A DNA stretch of 33,385 nt from Vibrio ruber DSM 16370 (GTDB lineage Bacteria; Pseudomonadota; Gammaproteobacteria; Enterobacterales; Vibrionaceae). Shown in pieces: positions 1 through 6,277 of this stretch (position 1 is the first letter of the stretch; every line of letters begins with the position of its first letter). The stretch is from the NCBI RefSeq assembly GCF_900163965.1, contig NZ_FULE01000035.1, positions 1 through 33,385 of the forward strand, read 5' to 3'. The notes beneath the pieces are model-generated. The model was not told where the DNA came from, searched no databases, and saw nothing but the letters and a program-made list of their open reading frames with translations. A program made the translations under genes and the position numbers.

Positions 1-159
1 TTTTTCTTGCTTGAGCTGCCTTACCCACTTATCCATTGTCGATTTACCAACACCCATGGCTTTTGCAGCTTCAACAACGGTGTAGTTTTGATCGAGAACA
101 AGTTGCGCTGCTTCGAGTTTGAATTCCGCACTGAAAGTGCGTCTGGTACGCTTGGTCAT
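1..159 (-). CDS. IS3-family transposase OrfA, N-terminal part
   Basis: The minus-strand frame opens at the ATG at 159-157 with [20 protein letters not shown] and continues open for 53 codons to the window edge. It shows the helix-turn-helix of IS3 OrfA proteins: a basic start, [13 protein letters not shown], then [19 protein letters not shown] as the recognition helices. OrfA binds the IS ends and, fused by frameshift to OrfB, forms the active transposase. Only the DNA-binding part is visible. Family assignment is firm; the exact IS name cannot be given from this fragment. Confidence 0.9.
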   Translation of the reverse strand, partial: MTKRTRRTFSAEFKLEAAQLVLDQNYTVVEAAKAMGVGKSTMDKWVRQLKQEK

Positions 160-232
160 AGTTTCACCTGTCATGCTATGAGGTGTATTTTAACACCTCT
201 AATCAGGTGGCCAAATTCACCGTACCACTACA
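1..232 (-). mobile_element. IS3-family insertion sequence, left end (runs off window)
   Basis: The element holds the start of a transposase OrfA reading out of the window. Upstream of it is a 170-232 leader whose minus strand begins TGTAGTGGTACGGTGAATTT, a plausible terminal inverted repeat beginning with TG as in IS3 elements. The outer boundary near 232 is inferred from that TG end; the other end is outside the window, so target duplications cannot be checked. Confidence 0.65.
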
Positions 233-281
233 GAGATACTGCAACAAACACAAGTAGTAACAGTCATTCCTTACTTTGAAG

Positions 282-391
282 TTTTCCGACTGTCCCCATG
301 ATGCTCTCAATGATCTGACACCATGGGAATATGAAGAATGAACAAGTCGAAAACTCTAATTATGAACACAACTAATTAGGGGAGGTTTACA
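282..391 (+). mobile_element. Remnant 3' end of a second IS3-family element
   Basis: In the plus frame 294-341 the sequence reads PHDALNDLTPWEYEE followed by TGA. This matches the usual end of IS3-family OrfB (RPHxxL...TPxEY). It is followed by a non-coding tail AATTAGGGGAGGTTTACA ending at 391, like the right terminal repeat of many IS3 elements, which end in CA. The rest of the element is missing, so this is a scar. It differs from the IS at 1-232. From 392 to 460 there is only a hairpin. Confidence 0.6.
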
Positions 392-417
392 GAAGCACTA
401 AATTAAAAAGGGGCATA

Positions 418-442
418 GGCTTTTCAGAGAGAAAGAAAAGCC
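418..442 (-). terminator. Probable terminator of the phosphoribosyltransferase operon
   Basis: GGCTTTTC (418-425) pairs with GAAAAGCC (435-442) around a 9-base loop. On the minus strand the hairpin is followed a few bases later by CCCCTTTTTAAT, a short T-run. It lies 19 bases downstream of the stop codon of the 461-979 gene. The gap between stem and T-run makes it imperfect. Confidence 0.5.
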
Positions 443-460
443 CGTTGTGTCTGGTAGAAA

Positions 461-979
461 TTAAATCACTTTAGATATGAAAGGTAGGTTGCGGGACTTA
501 TCTTTCCACGGTAGGCCATAACCGACTAACAGCTCGTCATTATCCATTTCATAAGCAAAGTATTGAGGAACTGGAATATCTACTCGACTGGGTTTCACAA
601 ACAGAATTGCTATTGATAAAGATTTAATGTCAAAATTGTTGCTCAAATGCTCAGTCAGGCGCTTCATAGTACCTCCAGATTCAATCGCATCATCAATCAA
701 AATGACATTTTTTCCCGTTACGTTGATGTTCTGGTGATACACAATTTCAGAGCGATTGTTCCTATCTCCAGGAATATGAGGGCAAGAGATATAATCCATA
801 CTGATATCAAAGGATAACTGGCGAACAAGATCAGCCGTAAATAATATTCCACCAGGGACGACGGTAATCACGACAGCATCATCAAATTGTTGATTAAGCT
901 GTTGAGCAACCCGTTTTACACCTTCTTGAATCTTAACTTCATTCAACACTACTTCACCAACATAGGAATGGTTTTTCAT
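461..979 (-). CDS. Phosphoribosyltransferase (hypoxanthine PRTase-like)
   Basis: This 172-aa cytoplasmic protein has the type I phosphoribosyltransferase signature VILIDDAIESGGTM at residues 92-105, the PRPP-binding loop with two acidic residues followed by ESGGT. It also has the pyrophosphate-loop-like segment VPGGILFTADL at 41-51. Such enzymes transfer ribose-5-phosphate from PRPP to a purine or related base. The order PPi loop, PRPP loop, then hydrophobic C-terminal part with an aromatic WKDKSRNLPF matches hypoxanthine/xanthine-guanine PRTases; the base used cannot be read. The start was placed at the ATG at 979, not a longer in-frame codon, because it overlaps the TAA of the upstream acetyltransferase (TAATG) and follows GAAGGAAG, so translation is probably coupled. 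It is the last gene of a minus-strand operon facing a HAD phosphatase. Confidence 0.85.
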   Translation of the reverse strand: MKNHSYVGEVVLNEVKIQEGVKRVAQQLNQQFDDAVVITVVPGGILFTADLVRQLSFDISMDYISCPHIPGDRNNRSEIVYHQNINVTGKNVILIDDAIESGGTMKRLTEHLSNNFDIKSLSIAILFVKPSRVDIPVPQYFAYEMDNDELLVGYGLPWKDKSRNLPFISKVI

Positions 980-1572
980 TATTTCGCTTCCTTCTCTTCT
1001 GGAGTCGTACCCGATGAGCATTTAAGTTCACGAATAACGCGAGCGGGATTACCACCAATGACCAGGTTGTGACCAAAGCTCTTAGTGACGACACTTCCAG
1101 AGGCAACAACCACATTGTTACCCAAAGTGACACCCGGGTTTATCGTCGCATGCCCACCAATCCAGCAATCATTTCCTATGTGAATTGGCTTTGCAGACTC
1201 TAGCCCACTGGCTCGCTCAATTGGGTCAAGTGGATGTGTCGCGGTATAAATTCCTACTTGAGGTCCCAGCATACAGTTATCGCCAAAGTGTACTTCGGCA
1301 CAATCCAGAATGACGCAATCGTAATTGGCGAAAAAATTGGAGCCAACATAAATATTGCAGCCGTAGTCGCAATAAAAGTTTTGATGAATCGAAATATTGT
1401 TACCCGCTTTGCCCAGTAAGCTTTTCAAAAGCTTCAAACGGCTTTGTTCTTCTTCAAAAGAAGAATGATTAAAGTTATCAATCAATTTCCTTGTTCGGGC
1501 ACGCATTAGACTCAAATTGTTATCACTTGGGTTGTACAGCTCTCCAGCGAGCATTTTCTGAAATTCGTCCAC
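979..1572 (-). CDS. Maltose/galactoside-type O-acetyltransferase (hexapeptide repeat)
   Basis: The 197-aa product is a left-handed beta-helix acetyltransferase of the LacA/Maa/NodL group. It starts with the N-terminal helical domain (MLAGELYNPSD...RARTRKLIDNFN). It continues through hexapeptide repeats (NIYVGSNFFANYDCVILD, HIGNDCWIGGHATINPGVTL). It carries the conserved ATHPLDPIER loop, whose His at about residue 113 corresponds to the catalytic His of LacA, and ends with GGNPARVIREL. The family transfers acetyl from acetyl-CoA to a sugar hydroxyl; the substrate here is unknown. Residues 185-197 (SSGTTPEEKEAK) are a hydrophilic tail. It overlaps the phosphoribosyltransferase by one base and lies 6 bases after the LacI fragment, so all three are probably one transcript. 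Confidence 0.9.
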   Translation of the reverse strand: MDEFQKMLAGELYNPSDNNLSLMRARTRKLIDNFNHSSFEEEQSRLKLLKSLLGKAGNNISIHQNFYCDYGCNIYVGSNFFANYDCVILDCAEVHFGDNCMLGPQVGIYTATHPLDPIERASGLESAKPIHIGNDCWIGGHATINPGVTLGNNVVVASGSVVTKSFGHNLVIGGNPARVIRELKCSSGTTPEEKEAK

Positions 1573-1578
1573 TAGTCA

Positions 1579-1845
1579 TTACCTTATTTGGAAAAACTGA
1601 AATGATGAGATGAATGCTGTTATCAAAGGATTTTGATTCAGACTTTGAGAAATAATAACTCCAATCACAGCGTTCTTCTTCGTCGTAAGTGCTCTGGCGA
1701 ACGCATTGGGGCGATACCTCAATTCATCCAATGCGACTGTGACTAGTTGACTAAGCTTGGGTGAAACACCTCGACCATTCACGACCCTTGAAACAGTTGC
1801 CAAAGATACTCCCGCGTAATTTGCGACTTTCTGCATTGTTACCAT
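1579..1845 (-). pseudogene. LacI-family regulator, DNA-binding domain only (truncated)
   Basis: The reading frame gives 88 aa starting MVTMQKVANYAGVSLATVSRV, the classical LacI helix-turn-helix and hinge (VNGRGVSPKLSQLVTVALDELRYRPNAFARAL). It then begins the core domain (AVIGVIISQSLNQNP) and stops after an unrelated-looking tail (FISSFQFFQIR). Intact family members are about 330 aa, so nearly all of the sugar-binding and dimerisation core is gone. The start at 1845 was chosen because GGAG lies 9 bases upstream; a longer start at 1860 is possible. The acetyltransferase begins 6 bases later, suggesting a deletion fused this 5' end onto the operon. It may still be translated as a small DNA-binding protein, but normal repression is unlikely. 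Confidence 0.8.
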
Positions 1846-1911
1846 TACACAGATCTCCATATAAATTGACTAATCTTTATTGCGTCAAGCCATCAAATAC
1901 TACTCGGAAGA

Positions 1912-1951
1912 AGTATACACAAAAACAAACATCAATGAACACATTTAAACA
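1912..1951 (-). promoter_or_regulatory. Operator and likely promoter of the minus-strand operon
   Basis: TGAACA at 1936-1941 and TAAACA at 1946-1951 form a direct repeat with 10-bp period, the same unit found on the DeoR promoter. On the minus strand a TATACT -10-like box lies at 1917-1912, so the repeat covers roughly the -20 to -40 zone and would block RNA polymerase. No good -35 hexamer is visible. The repeat is seen directly; the assignment to the DeoR protein encoded at 2975 is inferred. Confidence 0.5.
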
Positions 1952-1970
1952 AAGTTTATGTTTGATTATT

Positions 1971-1994
1971 GATGTTTGTGTTCATTTGTGTTCT
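1971..1994 (+). promoter_or_regulatory. Operator upstream of the HAD phosphatase gene
   Basis: TGTTCA at 1979-1984 and TGTTCT at 1989-1994 form a 10-bp-period direct repeat, inverted relative to the one at 1936-1951. Together they also make a longer inverted repeat, ACAAACATCAAT with ATTGATGTTTGT, across the divergent promoter region. The arrangement suits a DeoR-type repressor binding both sides, perhaps with looping. The site is 43 bases before the HAD start codon. Confidence 0.5.
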
Positions 1995-2037
1995 CATCAC
2001 TTTTAGTGAAACCAAGTAAATAAATGGGAAACACGAA

Positions 2038-2844
2038 ATGATTAAACTGATTATCACTGATATGGATGGCACATTTCTAAACAGTCATGGGGATTACAAC
2101 CGCGAATTGTTTCAGGAAGTCGTCACTAGTATGCAGGAGCATGGAGTGAAATTCGCCCCTTGTACAGGTAAGCAAGTTGAACGTGTTGAAGAGCTATTCG
2201 GCGAGCAAAGCAAAGATTTTTGGATCCTCGGAGACAGTGCGACTCGTATCAAGCACCAAGGCGAGTTTATTTATCAATCTCTACTCAACAGCAGGTTAGG
2301 GCTTAATATTATTCGGCAATTAGAAGCTATAGAAGGTTCGCATATTGTGATTGCATGTACCCCTGAATTTGCTGCCATCAAACGAGATACACCGGAGCAT
2401 TTACACGCTTTAGTGAGACGTTCTTATTCTGCGGTAAAACTGGTCGATTCATATGAAGATATTGTTTCTGATTTCGTTAAGATCACTGTATATGACGAGA
2501 ATAAACAGTGTCCAACAATCCGGCCTCAACTCTCTCACTTTGACGAACAAGCCTATGTCGTAGTCTCTGAAGCTGCATGGATTGATATTGCGAATAGAGG
2601 CGTTCACAAAGGCAGTACTGTTGAAAAGCTACAATCCATCGTCGGAGCGACAAAAGCTGAAACTATGGTATTTGGAGATGGGTTCAATGATATTGAACTG
2701 ATGGAGCGCGCTAGTTTTAGCTTTGCGATGCGTAATGCTTTTGAAGAGACAAAGGCAGCTGCAAATTATATTACTAGGTCAAATGATGAAGATGGTGTAA
2801 TGCACACAATATTACAGTTCCTGGCACTCCAAAGAAAATCATAA
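2038..2844 (+). CDS. Cof-type HAD-IIB sugar-phosphate phosphatase
   Basis: The 268-aa cytoplasmic enzyme has the HAD motif I DMDGT at residues 8-12, with both catalytic Asp residues present. A threonine of motif II is in APCTGKQ near 42. A type IIB cap lies between motifs II and III, and the acidic motif IV GDGFND is at 213-218. Length and layout match the Cof family (SupH/YbiV, YidA), which dephosphorylate sugar phosphates and some cofactors. The start follows GGGAAAC at a suitable distance. It is divergent from the phosphoribosyltransferase operon, shares TGTTCA operators with it and is followed by the DeoR gene. The natural substrate cannot be read from sequence. Confidence 0.9.
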   Translation: MIKLIITDMDGTFLNSHGDYNRELFQEVVTSMQEHGVKFAPCTGKQVERVEELFGEQSKDFWILGDSATRIKHQGEFIYQSLLNSRLGLNIIRQLEAIEGSHIVIACTPEFAAIKRDTPEHLHALVRRSYSAVKLVDSYEDIVSDFVKITVYDENKQCPTIRPQLSHFDEQAYVVVSEAAWIDIANRGVHKGSTVEKLQSIVGATKAETMVFGDGFNDIELMERASFSFAMRNAFEETKAAANYITRSNDEDGVMHTILQFLALQRKS

Positions 2845-2850
2845 CTTATT

Positions 2851-2890
2851 TCTTTAAGCGGGCGTGACGAAAGGCGTAACCACTTAAAGA
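2851..2890 (+). other. Long-looped hairpin between the HAD and DeoR genes
   Basis: TCTTTAAG (2851-2858) pairs perfectly with CTTAAAGA (2883-2890), with two further G-C pairs inside after one mismatch. No T-run follows, so it is a poor Rho-independent terminator. It may be an mRNA 3' stabilising stem or a Rho-related end of the HAD transcript. Confidence 0.35.
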
Positions 2891-2912
2891 CTTTAAATCC
2901 GACAACAATAAA

Positions 2913-2949
2913 TGAACAGATGTGAACATAAAGATTGTTTGTTTATAAT
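2913..2949 (+). promoter_or_regulatory. Promoter of the DeoR gene with overlapping operator
   Basis: TGAACA at 2913-2918 and again at 2923-2928 are separated by GATG, a perfect 10-bp-period direct repeat. A consensus TATAAT -10 box lies at 2944-2949, and 17 bases upstream the -35 position (2921-2926, TGTGAA) falls inside the repeat. Binding would exclude RNA polymerase, so the regulator probably represses itself. The same repeat occurs twice in the divergent region at 1936-1994. Confidence 0.65.
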
Positions 2950-2974
2950 GGTTGCCTTAGATCTTGAATAGAAA

Positions 2975-3751
2975 ATGATAATGGAAAAATTTTCACCAGA
3001 AGAACGTCATCAGTTAATCCTGAATTTGCTGGAATCTCATAATAAAGTAATGGCGACCGATTTAGCCGCTCGACTTGGAACGACCGAAGCGACTATTCGT
3101 CGAGATTTACGTTTTCTTGCTAATGAAGGATTGTGTAAACGAATTCATGGTGGGGTATTGTCTCTCGTACCGCCAACAGGTACACAAGAGCAACGTTTAG
3201 AAAATAGAAATAGCGAAAAACAAGCTCTGGCGCTCGCCGCATTAACCATTATCAAAGCCGAACAAGTCATTTTCTTAGATGCGAGCAGCACTCATATGTT
3301 GCTCGCAAGCCTGTTACCTAACGATATCGGCTTAACAGTCGTGACAAATAGTCCAGCGATAGCTACCCGATTGCTGGAAAGACAGTATATTCGCACCATT
3401 CTTATTGGTGGTGAACTGAATTATGCAGTTGGCGGTGCCATAGACATTACAGCCGTAGAAGCGTTAAGCAAATTTCGATTTGATCTCTGCTTTATGGGGA
3501 TTTGTGGTTGGTCATCAGCAGCAGGGTTCAGTGCTATTCACTATCAGGATAGTCAATTCAAACGCCATGCTGTCTCCAAAGCTGGAGCTATTGTTGCACT
3601 GTGTACTGAGGACAAAATAGAGGCATTAGGCTCATACCCGTTTATGACATCTGAAGACGTTGATTACCTGATCTGCTCTCCAAGCAATACCATAGCAAAA
3701 GACTATTTTAGCCAATTAGATTGCACCGTCATTACCAGCAATCCTACGTAG
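2975..3751 (+). CDS. DeoR-family transcriptional repressor
   Basis: The 258-aa protein begins with the DeoR winged helix-turn-helix, KVMATDLAARLGTTEATI then RRDLRFLANEGL and the HGG wing motif (IHGGV, residues about 59-63). The C-terminal sensor domain has the family hallmarks FLDASST (about 99-105), TNSPAIA and IGGELN, which bind a phosphorylated sugar or similar metabolite. These repressors usually bind direct or inverted repeats at their own promoter and at sugar catabolic genes; the TGTTCA repeats at 1936, 1979 and 2913 are the obvious targets. The start may be 2975 or the second in-frame ATG at 2981; neither has a strong Shine-Dalgarno sequence. The effector is unknown. Confidence 0.9.
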   Translation: MIMEKFSPEERHQLILNLLESHNKVMATDLAARLGTTEATIRRDLRFLANEGLCKRIHGGVLSLVPPTGTQEQRLENRNSEKQALALAALTIIKAEQVIFLDASSTHMLLASLLPNDIGLTVVTNSPAIATRLLERQYIRTILIGGELNYAVGGAIDITAVEALSKFRFDLCFMGICGWSSAAGFSAIHYQDSQFKRHAVSKAGAIVALCTEDKIEALGSYPFMTSEDVDYLICSPSNTIAKDYFSQLDCTVITSNPT

Positions 3752-3948
3752 CAGGAAATGGCAAGACTTCTAAAGTTGATATGCAGACTGTCATTCGGAT
3801 AATTTGAATTAAGTCAAACAAACTGCAACCTAAGACGCTGAGCAAAAGACAATCCTGAGAAGGAATGGGCAAAAGTGCGTTTGCGAGAGAGCATTGCATT
3901 TTGGAGACCAAATGGATTAGAGAGATTATCAACAACCGGTAAGGTCGT
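3752..3948 (+). other. Gene-free stretch, possible protein remnant
   Basis: No intact gene is seen. A plus-strand frame from 3842 to 3952 (36 codons, stop TAG) has protein-like composition, for example EKEWAKVRLRESIAFWRPNG. It has no start codon and is preceded by an in-frame TGA. It may be the C-terminal scrap of a lost gene, but the family was not recognised. The stretch lies where the toxin end of the broken Rhs gene should be. Confidence 0.3.
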
Positions 3949-6040
3949 TTAGATACAGAGAAATGGGTAAAATGTGGATATGATCTCGTTGTAACCATAG
4001 CTGTGTACGGTACCATCCGGCAAAGTTGCTGTGGTGATATTCCCCCATGCATCATAGCTGTAGGCTGTCGTTTCTCCCAGTGCATTGGTTTCAGCCACCA
4101 GCAAGCCATCCTGCCACTGCTGCTCCAACCGATTGCCTGCCGCATCGACAATTGCATAAGGTCGGTTACGCTCATCCAGATGGAAAGTTTCAATCCCACC
4201 GAAAGCACTTTTGTAATAATGGATATGTTTTTCATCATCGTAGCGGATTCCCCTCGCACGGAAAGTAGCCTGCCGGATTTGTCGTAGTTTATAGCTGGCT
4301 AGCTCCCGCAGCGGTGTCCGGTCAGCTTCGCACAGCGTCAGTTGTGTCATACGGTTACGCTCGGTCTTGACCTCAACCAACCGTCCATCACTGAGGATGA
4401 CCCATTTGAGCGTGCGACGCTCATAAGCAAACCGAATGGTATTACCGTAAGCATCAGATATTTGGGACAGACGCAAGGTTGTGCCAATCGCATGACCAAA
4501 ATGATAAATCAGACCATCTTTATGTCTGAGCAGTAATTCTGCATTTTTCCCCCGAAGCAATCACCATTGAGGTTTGATCAAAGATGTTGTTGCTTCATCC
4601 GGCTCTGGAAGCTCAAATACGCCTTGGGTATAGTCGGTATCGGTAAAGGTTGCCTGTATCCCTTCGATAGTCAGTGAGATATCCCAGTTGCTGCGCCACA
4701 AACTCCCCATCAGACCCGTTTCTTTCAGCCCTGTTGAATGATAATAACGTTGATGCTCCAGTGGCAAAATGCCCGTCAATATAAAATCCTGCCGCTCCTC
4801 AAATGCTTTCCCTGTATTCAGGTCAATTGGATCTCCCCTTCTGGTCCACCCATCAGCTTCTGCTCTACACCCTCCTGTTTTTTTTCGCCCTCTCTGACTT
4901 AGCTGCTCGCGTGTTCGAATCCGAATGCATCCTCTCTTTCCCTGCATTGAGATTATCTGCATCTACTACGGTATTTTTCGGGTGTGGTGTACCGGTTTTA
5001 CGGGTAATAACTTTATCGATAAATTCATCGACCTTGTCACTGATCTTACCGACCATTTCGTCGATTTTCTTTTCCAGCGACTTCATCGCATCAACCAGCA
5101 TTTCAAACGAGTTGCTCAGTAGTTTGACTGCCCAGCTTTTACTGTTCTTAATCGCCTTGGTCAGCCCGTCAATAATGTCATTGAGTAATTTTTTGGCTTT
5201 GTTGGCATACTCAGACAGCAAGCCACCGAACTTTTTCAGATACTTAACCAGATTACCGTTCGACAAGCTGCGCAACATTTTCATCGCCTGTTGAATGACC
5301 CGTGAATCCGATTTTTTCAGTGCATCAATGATAGTTTTACCGGTTTTCTTGGTCGCATCCCCCAGCCCCGGCAACCTAAGTCATACAAGTCCATCGCCTG
5401 CCCGACCACCGGCACAAACCCAAGCGCAATTTCACAAAACAGCAAAATAGCCGTGTTGTCCTGCGCCATGCCGGCCATTTCTCCGGCCAGACTATGGTGG
5501 ATTTTATTAACCGCCTGTCTCAGTTCTTTAGGCCCGTGATTAATCTCTTTATCCAGCTCCCAAAAGCGGTCATAGGCTTCTTTGTAGTCACTGTCGACCC
5601 AAGTGAACCATTTGCGATCAACATCAACAAAACTGTCGGAACTACCGGATTCATCGTAAGTGAGATATCCCTCCCGACTCAGCAGGGTATACAGCGCAAA
5701 GTATTCACCAGCTTTGGCCGCATATTCGGGATTAGCCTGAATCACGGGATTGTTTTCTGCCACCTCTTTGGGGTTGAATTCATCACTGCCTTCACCCAGC
5801 AAAATTTCAAACCCGCCGCAGCCCATGTTCTGGATTTTGCACATGCCCTGCTTGTCGGTTTTGCCCGAAATCTCGGTTTTGTTACTGTCAGTCAGCACAA
5901 ATTCAGCTTCTGGTACGGGTTTGTCATCGTCATAGTGATAGCGGATAAACACAGCCGCCATCGAGGACATTATCGGTCGAGAAGTTCTGGGTAGCGGCCT
6001 CTGCACTGGAGAGCAAGTCGGCTTTTTTGTTATCGCTCAT
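3949..6040 (-). pseudogene. Broken Rhs-family type VI effector gene
   Basis: Pieces of one Rhs protein are spread over several minus-strand frames. The start MSDNKKADLLSSAEAATQNF at 6040 runs into a beta-rich N-domain in another frame (FIRYHYDDDKPVPEAEFVLT) at about 5950. It continues to GFVPVVGQAMDLYDL, where the frame shifts again near 5370 into a Lys-rich helical part. A third shift falls on an A8 tract (minus strand) at about 4880, where seven A residues would restore the frame. The Rhs core entry motif DPIDLNTGKAFEERQDF follows, then an in-frame TGA at 4563-4561, then YD-type repeats (TTAYSYDAWGNITTATLPDG). The protein ends at 3949 with no further repeats, no core-closing motif and no toxin tip, so the C-terminal half is deleted. 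No immunity gene is seen. Confidence 0.85.
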
Positions 6041-6092
6041 AGGTAGATAAAAGTATGAAAGAAGTATGATAATTCGCTTATTGTGCCGCAAA

Positions 6093-6108
6093 ATGCACAT
6101 AAGTGCAT
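6093..6108. repeat. 16-bp palindrome upstream of the Rhs remnant
   Basis: ATGCAC and GTGCAT flank ATAA as a perfect 6-bp inverted repeat about 53 bases before the Rhs start codon. It could be a regulator site of the former Rhs promoter. The rest of 6041-6277 holds only the terminator at 6169-6195 and no gene. Confidence 0.3.
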
Positions 6109-6168
6109 ATTCAACAACAGAAAAGTCGACCATGATTCCAACATCAAATCACAGCCGGACATCACCAT

Positions 6169-6195
6169 AAAAAAGCCGGGAGGTTAATCCCGGCT
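6169..6195 (-). terminator. Rho-independent terminator of the haemagglutinin operon
   Basis: On the minus strand AGCCGGGA pairs with TCCCGGCT around a 6-base loop (arms 6174-6181 and 6188-6195), followed directly by a run of six T residues. It lies about 80 bases past the stop codon of the 953-aa protein gene, separating that operon from the Rhs remnant. Confidence 0.85.
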
Positions 6196-6277
6196 GTGTT
6201 GATATGATGTGACTGTCAAAGATTCGGAGGGTCTAACCTCACCAAATCACAGCAGATGTCACTAGATTAGACAAGAA

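Noticed and set aside
3744..4259. A 171-codon minus frame overlapping the Rhs remnant
   Set aside because: It is in the wrong frame for the Rhs repeats and its product is low-information; it is a shadow of the Rhs coding sequence.
4870..4895. The A8 tract joining two Rhs frames as a programmed frameshift or phase-variable switch
   Set aside because: Going from 8 to 7 A residues would restore the frame, but the same gene has other frameshifts, an in-frame TGA and a deleted C-terminus, so restoring this site would not give a working protein.
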